DNA of 64,000 bases from Branchiostoma lanceolatum (GCF_035083965.1 NC_089729.1:15860964-15924963); one strand, 5' to 3'; counted from the first letter of the stretch, positions 27,734 to 41,046 are shown. Notes: generated by a model from the letters alone, not told the origin. Numbers and translations are program-made.

Positions 27734-27795
27734 GCTTTGTCACATAAAATAAGGAGAAAAGGAGTTGGATGTAAAATTGTCACTCAGGATCATTA

Positions 27796-27890
27796 TTGCT
27801 GTTATCGTGTTATATTTATTCGTATATATTCGTATCGTGTTATATCTATTCGTATATATTCGTATCGTGTTATATTTATTCGTATATATT
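27796..27890 (+). repeat. 30-bp tandem repeat, 3 copies
   Basis: CGTGTTATATTTATTCGTAT plus ATATTCGTAT repeated three times with one substitution, just after the protease polyadenylation signal. Confidence 0.9.
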
Positions 27891-28025
27891 GTACATTTTT
27901 ATTGAAATATTCACCTTCGCTGTGCTATTTTTAGATAATAAAAATATTTTTGTTATCTAATCATCACTTGTGATGCTTCATTATTGCATACCTCAGATGT
28001 CATTGCGATATAGTGGTTCCCCTGT

Positions 28026-28101
28026 GTAGCAAACCAGACTGCACCCCTGCCCAGAATGTAACCCGGTGCATTCATGGCAGGGATGTAGTCTGCGCTGCTA
28101 C
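28026..28101. repeat. foldback element, ~26-bp arms
   Basis: GTAGCAAACCAGACTGCACC...GCC and GGCAGGGATGTAGTCTGCGC...CTAC are inverted copies. The following 28120-28205 resembles intron 6 at 26770-26860 (GACCTTTCTTTAC...CCTTCCTCTT), so a piece of this locus is duplicated. Confidence 0.65.
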
Positions 28102-28209
28102 ACCCGAACAGGATGGCTCTGATTTGACCCTAACCGTGACCTTTCTTTACCCACCCCACCTCACCTTCCTCTTACGTTGAGGCTTTTCTAGTTAATATTC
28201 TTGTACTTG

Positions 28210-29590
28210 GCCTTTACGTTCTCCCCCGGAGAATATCTATTTGCATTGACATAAAAGAGTACCTCACGACCTTTAAGAGCTCGCCTACAGCAAACATGCG
28301 TCTTAGAAAAATAGGATAGCAAACTCAAACGACGCATGGATATATCTGTGTACAAAGCAGCTTTATTTCTTTTCCTTCATAACAAAACCTGAAGTCTTTT
28401 ACAATTGAGTACCATTCCAGTTTTTCTTGAGTATACAAAGATGACATTCAATAGTCAATAACACATAATATTAAAAGATACGCTTGAAATCTCGAGTATG
28501 CATTTATGCTTAAATAGAGATTCATTGAATCTGTGGAATGGCAGCATACTGAAGAAATAGACATAATTTCAAAAGTTCAGTCACAATACTGTAGTTTTGA
28601 TTCCTCCATTCTGGAATATATATATATATATATATTCTGATGTTGATCATAATTGATGAAAACTACCAACAAATATCAATCTTTCTTTACACTTTGTCTT
28701 TTGACGTTGACAAGTTTTAGACGTCAAATATGTAAATTTTACATGAAAATGTATTACAGTTATGAACAATATGACACAACATTTCATGATAGAAATGACA
28801 TCGTAAACGGAAATATTGCTTCGCAGTAGAAGCTCTTAGATGCCCCTGGATACAGCAGAGTGTATACACAAGGACAATTTGCCCTAATTCGTACAAATAT
28901 TCCTGTTATTGCCTCGTTGTACTATACCAGTACAATGTCATGTACATTACACACAGAAACAGTATGGCAACTTTGGCACATATTTGGATCGATGTTGGCA
29001 CACTTGAAATAGTGCTACAGTATTACATACAGTATTCCATTGTGGCAATACTGCCATTCTCTTGGATAACATATGATAATCAAGATTGTTAAATAATCTA
29101 GCTAAATCATTCATGTGGAACGAAACATCTTCACTAATAGTGAACTAATGAAACACAAAAACGTGTTCTTCCATAGCTGATAAAACCTTAGCATGTAATG
29201 TTTTTAAAGATCAAATCAAGGATTTTTTTTCGCCCCTTACACAAAGTACAAATCTTTCTACTATGCTATAAGACAGGCCGTCATCTCTACATGGCGTTAC
29301 ATGTTTGTTTTCCCACTATGTTTACCAAAAGTTTCATCTATATTTCTCAATTAGATTAGCGTTACAAACCATGACACTAAGAAGTCAAATTTCTTTAACA
29401 GTTCTAGTCTGAATAATTCCTTAGAAAAGTCAATCCCGGATTAACATTATAAGTTTCACAACAATATTGGTCCGAATACATAGCACCGTTCAATTCACAT
29501 ACGAGACCGGAATCACTCCAAATTTATTTATCAAAATAGAACTCTCTTCAATGAGATTGTTTACCTCTTCATGTAATTATTTGTCTGTGC
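28210..29590. other. intergenic, AT-rich
   Basis: No supported gene; a short (TA)n run at 28617-28635 is the only repeat I note. Confidence 0.45.
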
Positions 29591-29890
29591 CCGTATGTGT
29601 GTTTGTGTGTGCTTATCTCTCTCTCTCTCTCTGTCTGTATCTGCGTGTGTGGTTGTGTGTGTTTTTGTTGTGTGTATGTGTGCATTTGTGTGTGTGTGTG
29701 TGTGTGTGTGTGTACATGTGTATACGTGTGTGTTTGTTGTGTGCACATATGTGTGTGTGTACAAGTATGTGTGCGTGTGTGTGTTTGTGTGGTGTGTACA
29801 AGTATGTGTGTGTGTGTGCAAGTGTGTGTGCGTGTCTGTGTTTTGTTTTGTGAGTACAAATGTGTTTACAAGTGTGTGTGTGTGATTATC
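29590..29890 (+). repeat. (TG)n-rich microsatellite block
   Basis: Imperfect TG/TGTGCG/TGTGTACA runs with a (TC)n tract near 29615. It leaves all frames open on both strands; none is a gene. Confidence 0.95.
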
Positions 29891-29899
29891 TGAGTCGAT

Positions 29900-31330
29900 A
29901 GATTAACGTATAAAGTAGATACATTTAGATTTTTTATATAGATCTGGATATACCAACACATGTGCGTGTCTCAGCTATGTACGACAAAATCTACTGATAT
30001 CCACTCCGATTGAAAATAACGAATATCAACTATTTGAATGTGAAAAATACCATCACATGGTTTGATTACACCAAAGCCCATTTATGTACAATATCATCCT
30101 TTGGAGCAACACTCAATTCTTTCACAGAATTTGAAAAATCAACCTCTAAGAAACACAAGTTTCTATGGGAAAACAGAAACATGGTTATGTAAACCTCCAA
30201 TGGCAGTAAAATATCACCGCTAAAATCAATGCTTTCTGATCAACACATAAAACGCCTGCCTTGTGACAAAAAACAAGCACACTGTTCAATGCAAAAAAAG
30301 ATCAAGGTCCGGAAATCACAGCTCACATGTCGCCTGCAGTAGACTCAAGTCGTAACTGAACCCGAATCCATAGACTGTTATGGCTACAACCGATTCAAGT
30401 GCTAAGAAGAAGCTTTAAGTGCCGCCTTACCAACATTATGATCAACGATAAAGTCGGCTATGATGATGTATGGCGGAGAGAACACGTGTACTGCCATGCA
30501 TGTAAGGCCATTGGCATGAGCTCGATGCAGACAATGTGCTAGTTAAGAATGTACTTTTGAAAACCCTTCCAGTCAACTGCTATCTTTTCCAGTGAATGAA
30601 ATAAAAAGACACGGGCTTCTAGACTTGGCGCTTGACAGACCTATTCAATCAACTGGCCCATTGAAGACTCAACCACCTGGTTTTAAATGACAGGGTTGTC
30701 ATCTTATGTAAGCTCTAATCTGTGGAATACAATTATCTCAATGTAATTCTCATAACCGTTTTTGCGGCATTTAGCTGCCATAACACGTGGTAAAGACGGG
30801 TGTTCTATTGATTAGATAATATCAAACAGGGTTTTATAGTGCCACCGCTGCTTTGAACAACGCAAGGCCGTCAGTAGTGGAATTATAAAGCAGTTTGAAA
30901 ACACACAAAGCCAGTGATACATCAGACAACATCAAAGTTGCACCCTGATAATTTGGTGTTTTATCCGGCGGTTGTAGAAGCGTACAGTTTAGTAAAGCGC
31001 AGTATTGCGTCTGATTGCACGTAGATATGCCCAAGGGGAAATTATGTCCTTCCGTTCCAAACTGATTCTGATTATATTATCTATACGGCTTCTCTGTCAC
31101 ATGCAGCCTTCGTAAAAGCCCGACAAGCTTTTGAAGGACTTTCATTTTCCTATACTGGTCTATGGCTTACTATCCTTCGAAAAAGTACAAAAGTACTTTT
31201 CTGTGGTTAACCAAAACACACATGGTAAACAAGCACATATTCTTATCCGTATGTCTTTCAGACCATTAAGTTTAACACCTTTAAGATGTCAAGGATATGC
31301 TCTAAGACTGTTTAATCTGAAAATGTTGAA
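29900..31330. other. 3' flank of the GPCR gene, no other gene seen
   Basis: AT-rich; may include the GPCR 3'UTR (minus strand, below 31341). No repeats or coding exons supported. Confidence 0.45.
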
Positions 31331-31340
31331 GTGTTCATTG

Positions 31341-32775
31341 CTACACACAAGTCACTTCATCATTGCAATTGGGAAAGGTCATGTTAACAGGGGATACGGG
31401 GGAGATGGGGGTAGCGTGTGTAGACTGCCCGTATCCGTGCGATTTGGACATCGTGCCTCTTCTAGGGTAGCCATAAAGCTCCAGAGCTTCCCCGTTCCCT
31501 TTCTGTCCTGTCAATGTCATTCGCAAGTCCCGCAACATGCGTCTCAAGGTCATCAAGATGGCGTCGTGGAAGGTGATGTAGACCACGGTGTTTAGGACTC
31601 CGTGGATCGAAGCCAGTCCTTCCAACACGTACACGACGGAGGCGTAGGAGTCTATCACCTTCTTAGCCTCGCTCGACACCTCCCGAACCATCGGGACTAC
31701 ATAGAACGGACCGATGCAGCAGAAATACACGCAGAACATCAGCAACATCCGGGTCATCTTGCGACGGGACTTGATGCGCATCGTGCGGTGGGAAGTGTTC
31801 TTGTGCCCAGGGAACTGTCTGTGGAGGAGTTTGAACGCGATGAAGGAATGAAGAACGATCTGAGCGACCACAGGCAGGACGAACCCAAGCAGTGCCATGC
31901 TGATGTGGTAGGCCATGGCGGTCTCCTCGCTATGGCTGAACCATCTGACTCCGCACACCGTACCGGGACTGTTGGGCAGGGACAGCGTGGTGGCGAAGTG
32001 GCCCGCCGGGGCGGCTAGGGTGAGCGCCGCGGTCCACACCAAGCCCAGCGGCAGCAGAGAGTGGTTCCGGTTTCGCTGCAGCTTCTTGGACTTCGCAATC
32101 ACCAGGAACCTATAGGGTGAACCAAAATAGCTTTGTCAGAAAAGTTCCTAAGGTTCAGAAGTAGCAACACAGCTATAAGCTAAAAATACGTCGTGTAGAA
32201 AACACAGATGCAACGAACTGGAAAGGTTACCAAATAATTTCGACTAGTGCTACATGAACGGCTTACCTCTCGAAAGCTATGGCCAGTAAGACAAACGAGG
32301 TGAGATTCAAGGCCAGTATCTTGATGAAGTTGACGACACTGCACAAAGCCGCGCCGAAGTGCCAAGACCCCACGTTCACAATATAGTAGCCGAGCTCGAA
32401 GGGAGTGCACACCATGGCCACCGCGCTGTTGCAGAGCGCGAGGTTCCCTATCAGTGTGTCCACTGTGGTTCTCAGTCTCATGTAGCGGAAGATGGCAGCC
32501 GCCAGGACAAGGTTACCCAGTCCGCACACCATGATGAACACGGAGTAGACCATGCCCAGGGCGACCACGGCGATATCGGGGGCCTGGGAAGAAACCCCCA
32601 TGTTGGCGTCGAAGTCCTGGTACCAGTCCATGGTGCTGACATTACTGCTGTTGAACAAGGTGTGGAGGACTGCCTCACTGACGCTAACTGGTCTCTCAAC
32701 GGGCCCCGCCATGGTACCTCGTGGGAGCCACGGTTCGACTGAGTCACCGCTCCCCTCTTGTATGAAAGTACTCAT
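31341..32775 (-). CDS. prokineticin-receptor-like class A GPCR, 2 exons, 425 aa
   Basis: Exons 32267-32775 and 31341-32109 join through a GT-AG intron (CGAGAG/GTAAGC, CCCTATAG/GTTCC) with the codon AGG split, giving a seven-helix plasma-membrane receptor. The N-terminus has N-glycosylation sites near 42 and 45. Helix 1 is ~68-95 (GLGNLV). Helix 2 has NLALCN with Asn116 where Asp is usual. Cys145 and the Cys in TVCGV would form the extracellular disulfide. Helix 3 ends ERF (DRY variant), helix 6 has CCIGPF and helix 7 has LNTVVYIT in place of NPxxY. The order CTPFELGYY, SWHFG, RRKMTRML, GPFYVV, VYVLEG, LNTV best fits the prokineticin-receptor group, to which the NT in helix 7 is native. Ligand unknown; orthology unproven. 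Confidence 0.88.
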
Positions 32776-34720
32776 TGTGTCAAAAGAAGTACGTCTTATA
32801 TGCAGTCACTCAAGACTGGTCTTCCGCTGTGTGACGACACTGTTTGAAATTCACGAATCGTGATGACGCTCTGGAGCTCTGATTGTGACATCTTCAATAC
32901 GCTTCAGGTCCTTCTGTTGTCCGTTTCCTGTTGGGCCATTCGCATCTTGTGCTTTTCCGTCGCTATCATATCTGAAAAAGATACAGATTGGATGCGTTAT
33001 AAACAACTGCTGAACCAAACACTCTTGGTATCACGCTCGTTTGTGAAAGAAACCGAGTAAGACGTGTAATTCAACAGTCAGATTAAGACCTGAAAAAATT
33101 GTCTTCTCAAACCAAATATCATCTATACATGGAGCGTCTCTACAGAATGTTAACTTACAGCCAAAACAGTCAGAACCACCCTGGGAAAAAAAGCGCCCTT
33201 CGTCGATTTGTTAAGATTCTGGTGTCACTGAGCATGAACTGAACCGAACTGAACTAAACTCATTTCGGACCATGAAATGACAGAGATCGCATGCGCACTA
33301 GATTGACAAGGGAGAGCTCAGATGAAAAATAAAACACTTTTCCAATCTCCACATAACGTACTCCAAACTATTTGGAAGGCAAAGCACTGTTAAATGTCAT
33401 CAGGGATGCTACACCCGTCTCATATATCCCACTTTACGGGTGATAACCTTTGACTGAGTGGACTTGGAAGGAAAACGAACCACTTGTGTTTTCGTAAGTC
33501 CGCCCACTACCTCAAAGTCAAGAAGGGCACTCCAAATGCTCGACTTTGCATCTATGTTCATCTACTTACGTCACATGGACCGCTATGTGGTTCTGAATTC
33601 TAGATATATTTTGATAGTGCACGTTATCCATACAGAGGTTGCTTATTTCATTGTAACTTCGTATAAACTGTCCGAAAAAAATGCAGTAAACTCATATATG
33701 CTTATACATATATTCTAAAAGGAAAGCAACTCGCCGTACATATATAGTACCTCACAAAACCGACTGACAAAGGCCTCCAAAACACGGCCCTACATATGCT
33801 CTACTATAGAAAAATATTAACTAGGTTTTTTCATCGAATAAACCTGATGTAATTGCATATTCTCCTCAACGTAGGATCACGCGAACGCAGATGATTCAGA
33901 GCTGGGACGCCACAAGCTAACGGTACGTATGTTTACAAAAGCAGCATCTGGAGCTAACAAAACCTCAAATCAAGCAATGAAAAGATCTTCAAGTGCGGGC
34001 GTGTGTCACCACGTTCGCTTTCAACCCTTTAATTACGATACCAATGATTTCGTACAAAAGTGTTAGATCGTTGCGACCCATTGATACCTGTTTACAAAGG
34101 TATGCTTACAAAGAAGCGCGCCTACCAGCAATTAAAACGCCTGCTAACAACGGGGTGTCCCATTACGGCAATACACGTGGACCTTTGCTAAGGACGTGTT
34201 TACGAATACTAACTACAGGCATGCTAGCTAGTAGCATTTAGCGACGATACCAAATACGGATACTTACATGTACCATTCTCCTTAGTACGCAAAGACGTTA
34301 GATGTTAATTCATGAAGAATCTTGAGCAAAATTTGTCGATATGCGCTCCAGCGCTCCTACCTGTTTGTGCATGCTTTATAAACTACGACATAAGATGCCT
34401 AAGCGCCGTGACATATTGCTAGGGATGGAAGTCTCTACATGAGCTAAGCAGAATACTTCTTGCCTTGCAGCTATGTTAAGATTTATGTAATATGAAATCC
34501 TTTGCATATTGCAGGCGATTTCTTTAAAGAAAATTCTCTACCGGTAATGCTGACTGGATCTCGAGCAAAACCAACTCATTGAGCTGGCAAAAACGTCAAA
34601 TTGATGTTACATGGTGCCTTTCAAAAATGAGTTGGAAATAAAGTTGAATGTGAGGTAAAGCAATGAATAGAGTAAATCTCTGGTGGTTCGTCCGTCACTT
34701 TTGACGAGGACTGCTGTCAT
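32776..34720. other. intergenic, upstream of the GPCR
   Basis: Likely holds the GPCR promoter and 5'UTR; no TATA box or upstream exon is convincing. No repeats stand out. Confidence 0.4.
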
Positions 34721-34723
34721 CCA

Positions 34724-34924
34724 TCATTTGGCTGTGTTGCATGTGTCGCATGGGTCCTCATGTGGCTGTCCACAGTGTTCACATTGGATCAGGGTCGTGC
34801 TCTGTATGGGGTTGACTTCCCGTTCCTTCCTGGCTCTCCTTTTCCTCTGGGCGGCAGCTTTCCGACCTCTTTCACATGTAGTTGCAGTATGGCAGCAGCA
34901 ATCCTTAGCTTTAGGATGAGGCCT
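34724..34924 (-). pseudogene. coding remnant with basic and Cys-rich segments
   Basis: After a TGA, 66 codons stay open to TGA 34724-34726 with no Met at all. The peptide has a strongly basic run (ERGRKAAAQRKRRARKERE) and then IQCEHCGQPHEDPCDTC, a zinc-ribbon or knuckle-like Cys/His pattern. It is GC-rich beside its AT-rich surroundings. Good coding composition without a start codon suggests an exon or the 3' end of a decayed gene or retroelement ORF. Function not assigned. Confidence 0.4.
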
Positions 34925-34929
34925 TCACA

Positions 34930-35848
34930 TTATGGTGTGTTATTGCAAGTTAAAAGACGTGACGACCTTGGCTTTTACGGTCTCCTTCTTAAGGCATCAT
35001 TTTACGCCACATCAAGCCCGGGAGTTAAGGACTAAGAAGTGATACAGAGAACTATACGTGACTAGAAAACTCAATGCAAAGAAAGGGCCATATGATTGAT
35101 TCTAAAAAGGCATTTACGATTCTAATGGTTGCACTTGCATCAATATTTAACAGTCGACGTATCTTAACTGCCCGGTCGCTTTCAAGATAACAACCTAAGC
35201 ACAGAAGTTTTCTTTATGAAGACCTAACTATCTAACCTGCTGTATGCCCGGTCATACATAGAAGCAAAGGGCAGCAGGTCAAGTTGGACAAACAAACGCC
35301 CACCTCTGACCTTTTCTCCATAATTGCAGGGCATGAAGTTGCAAAGCTGTATCTTACGCAGGGTACGGTTGACTCAGCAAATGGCTTCAAAAGAAGTCTA
35401 GCGACGCATATCAGTTGCTGCGTAGTGAAGCACACCAACGCCTGCTTCTCTAAAGTCAAATCTATGTCACTGAATGCGTTCTAGAGAATTCTTGTTGGGC
35501 GAAGGTAACTTCAATTCTATAGACGCCAAGGACGGTGATGAGATAGGTCGAAGTATTTTTGGTTCGTGTTCACGGGCTATATCTGGAAAGCGTGAATTTT
35601 CACACCGCAGCAATCATTTTTTTCTGCGCAACAGAATAGAAGGCTAACGAGCTTTTCCATCTATGCATCTAATGTAGATAAAGCAATTTGTCAGAGTTCC
35701 TTGTCTGCAGTATGCGTTCCCATCTGGTATGATTCCCAACCTTATAAACATAATGAGGTTTTCAGAACCAAGCTTCAAATATGCTGCCCTAGGTCACACT
35801 AATGACATTTTACCCTATCATTTGTAACACCGTCGCATCCCTTTTTAT
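34930..35848. other. intergenic
   Basis: No supported gene or repeat; frames at 35230-35480 open on both strands lack features. Confidence 0.45.
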
Positions 35849-37228
35849 ATTCCCCTTCCAGTGGGAAGGGGGATATACTGTTTTTGCTTGCCTGTTCTTC
35901 TTCTTCTTTCTTCTTCTTCTTCTGCCAAAAACCAAGTAGATGTGCGGTGGTAGCCCTACTAATGGCATTGCAGAAAGTTATATGTACCTTATGTTACAAT
36001 GTACGGATGTTATATTTGAGATGTAGGTACCTATAGGAAAGGTGAAAACACCTTGCAATAAATTATGCTAATGAGGACCTCATTTGCATAATTTATGCAA
36101 AAACTTGCATTTCCTTTACAGTAAAAGCTGCAGATGTCATATTTGAGATGTAGATAAATTTAGGAAAGTTAAACACACCTGGCCTTGAATTATGCTAATA
36201 AGGACCTCATTTGCATAATTTATGCAGAAACTTGTATTTCCCTTACCGTAAAAGCTACAGATGTCATATTTGAGATGTAGGTACCTTTAGGAAAGGTGAA
36301 CACACCTGGACATAAATTATGCTAACGAGGACCTCATTTGCATAATTTATGCATAAAGTTGTATTTCCCTTACCGTAAAAGCTACAGATGTCATATTTGA
36401 GATGTAGGTACCTTTAGGAAAGGTGAACACACCTGGACATGAATTATGCTAACGAGGACCTCATTCGCATAATTTATGCAAAAACTTGCATTTCCTTTAC
36501 AGTAAAAGCTGCAGATGTCATATTTGAGATGTAGATAAATTTAGGAAAGTTAAACACACCTGGCCTTGAATTATGCTAATGAGGACCTCATTTGCATAAT
36601 CAATGCATAAACTCGTATTTCCCTTACCGTGAAAGCTACAGATGCCATATTTGAGATGTAGGTACCATTAGGAAGGGTCACAAAACCTGGCCATAAATTA
36701 TGCTAATGAGGGCCTCGTTTGCATAATTTATCTATATCCCTTACCGTTAAGGCTACGGATGCCATATTTCAGATGTAAGTACCCTTAGGCGAGGTGAACA
36801 CACCTGTATATAAATTATGCTAATGCGAACCTCATTTGCATAATTTATGCATAAACTTGTTTTTCCCTTACTGTAAAGGCTACGGATGAGATGCAGGTAC
36901 CTTTAGGAAAGGTCAGAAAACCTGGCCATAAATTATGCTAATGAGTGCATTATGCATAATCTAGCATAATCTAGCAAACCTATGCTGCCCCGACGGCTGA
37001 ATAAGCTATGGGAGAGAGTGAGTGAGAGTGAGAGCATATCCCTAACCATAAAAGCCACGGATGTCATGTTTGAGATGTAGGTACATTTAGGAAAGGTGAA
37101 CACACCTGGCCATAAATTATGCTAATGCCGACCTCCTTTGCATAATTTATGCAGAAACTTCGTAATATCCTTACAGTCAAGGCTAAGGATGTCATATTTG
37201 AGGTGTAGGTAATGGGAGGGGAATATTC
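35849..37228. mobile_element. non-autonomous element bearing an internal minisatellite
   Basis: The block opens with ATATTCCCCTTCCAGTGGGA and closes with GGGAGGGGAATAT, short inverted ends. After a (TTC)n-rich leader it holds about nine copies of a ~125-bp unit with ATTATGCTAATGAGGACCTC, ATTTGCATAATTTATGC and CATATTTGAGATGTAGGTAC (36055-37215). A short GAGTGAGAGTGAGAG run interrupts it at 37017. The palindromic ATTTGCATAATTTATGC part contains octamer-like ATTTGCAT sites in each copy. No transposase. Confidence 0.75.
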
Positions 37229-37229
37229 T

Positions 37230-38130
37230 GCATTTTCCCGAAAATGTTGCCATTCTAGTTTGATTTCAGTCCGCTAAGATCGCTTTAGTGGTTACACACA
37301 CCTCAAACCATTTAGACATCTTATTGATAGCATGTATGTTCAGAAGTGACAGCTGATGCAGTGAAGAGAAACCAAGGCGGATCTTAACATGATCTCTTAA
37401 GCCACACGAAGTGGTAAAGCGAGGTTCTTCATCTCTAGACAGCATCAATGTTTTAAGCTTGCTCAAGTGGGGTGGATAAGGTTTTGTTAGCAATAAAACC
37501 ACACTGATTTATTATATGGCTGACATCTTCTGGGCACCCAAAAACTACGAAGAGTGTGAGCAAAAAAAAGTTTTCCATTCATCATGAAATCTGAGTGGTC
37601 ACGAAGTGAACGAACACACAGAACATGGTATGCCAAACAGTATTTTTGTTTTTCTTTGACATCTTCATCTTTGACTTAGCGTAGGGCTCGAAATCCTTTT
37701 TTGCTGTACTTGTACTTAATACATAGGGTAAAAAATCACTTGCACCAAAATTATTTTTGTGTGCATAACACAAACCTTACAAACCATACTAACTGATTCA
37801 CTACGACGAAATCAATGACTTTATCCTTCTTTGTAAGCATCTTGGCACTTAAGGCATTGATACAATGATAGGCAGCAGATTGAAGACTATGATAACATAA
37901 AAGGGATTAAATTTGTAATACAAGGGTCGGTACCCCTTGATTATGCACATCTTCAATTGCCCCAACATAAAATTTTCAACGTTCAAGTGGTAGATTTACG
38001 ACAAAATCAGCACTTTTCACTATAGGAAAAGGGACATTCTACAATAGAAGAATCCGTTTTCCTATATTCGATCTTTCTGCAATTTGTGGCATATATTTCC
38101 AAATTTTACCGTTTCTTAGTAAGATTTACG
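37230..38130. other. intergenic
   Basis: No gene supported; short minus-strand frames at 37266-37773 have no domain. Confidence 0.4.
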
Positions 38131-38139
38131 GTATGGTTG

Positions 38140-38690
38140 CAAACGTTTCTTCTGGAAACGGCAAAACTGAAAAGCAAGAAACTATTGCAATACCTCATGG
38201 ACCATATGCTGTGTGTAACCAGAGGGCGTGACAGCTGCCGTAGGATTAAGATATCACCATCGCATTTTGGCCTTATTATCGAGATCTTACCTAATACAAA
38301 ATTATTTCACTACAACCCAGGGCTTTAAACGTTCTAAAATGCAGATTTACAGATTAGAGCAAAACTGAAAAGCAACCAACGACTGCAATACTCCTCTTTA
38401 TCCAACATATGTTGTGTGTAGCCGAAGGGCGACTTTTTAATGCCGACAGCCGCCGTAGGATTAAGATATCACCTTCACAGATTTGAGCAAAACTGAAAAG
38501 CAACCAATGGCTGCAATACTCCTCTTTATACAACATATGTTGTCTGTAGCCGGACGGCGACGTTTTAATGCCGACAGCCGTTGGATTAAGATATCACCTT
38601 CACACTAATGCCTTATTATCGAGATCTTATATAATATAAGATTATTGAACTGTGATCCAAGGCTTTAGACATTCTAGATAGCAGCCAGCA
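38140..38690 (+). repeat. degenerate tandem repeat, 3-4 copies
   Basis: Copies share CAAAACTGAAAAGCAACCAA, TGCAATACTCCTCTTTAT, CAACATATGTTGTGTGTAGC and GGATTAAGATATCACC. Two copies extend into CCTTATTATCGAGATCTTA...GGCTTTA, so a longer unit was partly deleted in the middle copies. Confidence 0.8.
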
Positions 38691-38699
38691 GATCTATAC

Positions 38700-40950
38700 G
38701 GGCTGTGAACAAAACTTGAAAGCGACCGAGAATTCAGCACCATGGACGGCACCATGGATGTTTGCTGATCTTTATCAGTATTTCGAGATCAGGACATTTT
38801 CCTTTTGGAATATAGGGGTGATAAAAGCCATCATAGCAGCTATACAATCATGTGTGGTGTTTTGTGATTCATTTGAGTATCGTTATTTGGTGTGACACAA
38901 AGTTGTGTGTTTGTGTCAGTCAGGCCCCCTCCACACCGGCTGTGCACAGAGTCAGTCAAAACATTTAATGGACAATCAAGCGCCTAAGACAGCGATGACA
39001 AACACGATACGTGGGTGGCTGATAACACACGTCATGAGACGCTTTGGCTACCAGCAGACACCTGAATGTGCACGGAATTAAACGCTACCTTCCCGGTAAT
39101 AACAACAACAACTCCCCAGTGACTGTATGCTGCCTGCTGTTGTGAGAATGGCGTCAGCAAAATAGATAAGTCAGCCCTTATAAGGAAAATATCAATTCCC
39201 CTGACTAACACGGTCTCGACCTTATCTTCAACTAGTTTGTCAAGGGAACCATCCTTGGTGTACGTGCAGCATGATTTAATCAATTTAATTTAATCTATGA
39301 AACAAGATAAGCTTCCAAGCCGCCTCATGGTGTAACACGCGCGTACAAGCTGTTCTGTTTTCAGAGCGGACAAGTACAAAGTCAAGCACAACTACAAGTA
39401 CCCCTACTGCTAGCGATAAGTGTGAGAGCTTGGCGAAATAACGTGCTCGAGGTGTGGCTCTTTAGATCGATAGTTAAAAGTTCTCTCTGAAGGATTGCAC
39501 GTCCTACCATTGCAACTGGGAGTTCAGAACTCCAACGGCAATGTGGGTGGTGGAGCGAAGAGCTTGTTGTTCAGAAGCGGGTTTGCCAAGCACAATTTCA
39601 ATCCATGCATTACTGTAGCATATACGTAATGACCACAGTATACACTCGAATACATATTAAGGTTATAAACAGTAGATGCCTTATCCTTCTCTACAAAGCA
39701 GGTCCACAAAAATAACCCCAGAACCATTGAATAATCAATGGAACATGTTAACGTGTCAAAAAAAGAATGAAATATAGAAAATAAGGAATACCTTCAAACG
39801 CGTTTTTCAAAGATCTGTATGGCTAGACAACAAGATGTTGATGTCCAACTTCAACCGTCTTTAGTATTGGAGTGACCCATCAAAGTAGTCTTTCTGCCAG
39901 GGTGTGCTGTGTCACTGCGCATTAAGATGCTATCAGTAATACTTTGTAGTGTCTCGGTGACATCCCAGCATGTATCCACTCCACTGAGAAAATATCCTAC
40001 CGGCATAAACACAGAAGAAACTGCCTCTATTGTAGTGACCCCAAAACTGCGTTCTTTGAAAACGATAATCACATTTCGGCGCTACAAAGCTTTCTGGCGA
40101 GAGACTTACACTTGATGGCAATGTGTAGGCAATTTGGTATTTATCGGGAGTAAGCAGTACATTCATCCAACGCGTTAGAAGGGGTTTAAGCATTGGCAGA
40201 CGGTTGTAGGCTTCTAAGCCCTTTGCCCTTCTACACGACCTCCATTAACGCCCATTAGTAGTTACATCTGATAGTGGGTTTCCCGGTTATTGAAATGGAA
40301 GGAGGTGAAGCTTCAGTCCGAACACTTGTTCTTAAAATGTGCGTATTTCTTGAAAGCCCCTATTATCTGCGACAAATCTCGAACGGGGGATGCTTTTACC
40401 AGAAACATGCATTTTACAATAACCAAGGGATACAGAGTGCGATATGATCGGCCGACGACAGCGCTGGTAAGTGTCTGACGGGCGGAATATGACTCGGCTG
40501 GTGCAGCTAATGCAAGGTCATGACCAGCAAACTCTTCAGCCTTTCCTACTCCGCTGCTTGTCTGAGACGATAACATGTAACCGTCTGGGGATTTCCAGAA
40601 AGTAGTTTTCTTTTTTACTCGCTATACGTGTCGATTGCTTTGAAAGATGCTTATGTAAACTGTTCAAGGCTACTGCTACTCTGTTCGTGAAAAGGTTTTG
40701 TTCAAAGAAAGGAAGAAACATAGAATATTCACAGCTTTGAAATTAGCTTTGAAACATGTGTTTTTTCTGTGTTTTACCGCAGCTTCCTTTCAATCTGAAA
40801 CCGTTTTTAGATTTACAAATGGGGCAATTTAAAAACGTTGCAAACGCATTCCAGTTATGTCCGCTTTGTACACGTCTGTAGCCTTTGACCGATAAAAGCG
40901 AGATCAAATTCAAGTCTTCAAAGCTTCTGGTTTAAACCATAAATCCTATA
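38700..40950. other. intergenic with unassigned open frames
   Basis: Two overlapping minus-strand frames at 39851-40193 and one at 39032-39283 have coding-like composition but no domain. Since two frames of the same strand are open together at 39933-40072, at most one can be real. No repeats noted. Confidence 0.35.
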
Positions 40951-40956
40951 GCCTGT

Positions 40957-41046
40957 TATCCAAACCTATTATAGCTCCCGAGCCTCTACTGTCCTCTGCG
41001 CAAATAGCAAATAGAAGAGACTCGGGAGGTATAATAGGTTTGGATA
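40957..41046. repeat. foldback element, 26-bp arms
   Basis: Arms TATCCAAACCTATTATAGCT...CCCGAG and CTCGGGAGGTATAATAGGTT...TGGATA differ at one position and enclose ~38 bases. Confidence 0.85.

Noticed and set aside
29467..29893. Several long open frames on both strands rich in Cys/Val or Thr/His
   Set aside because: Produced by the (TG)n/(CA)n microsatellite, which lacks stop codons.
35849..37228. CRISPR-like array
   Set aside because: Units are ~125 bp, contiguous and without unique spacers; this is a minisatellite in an animal genome.
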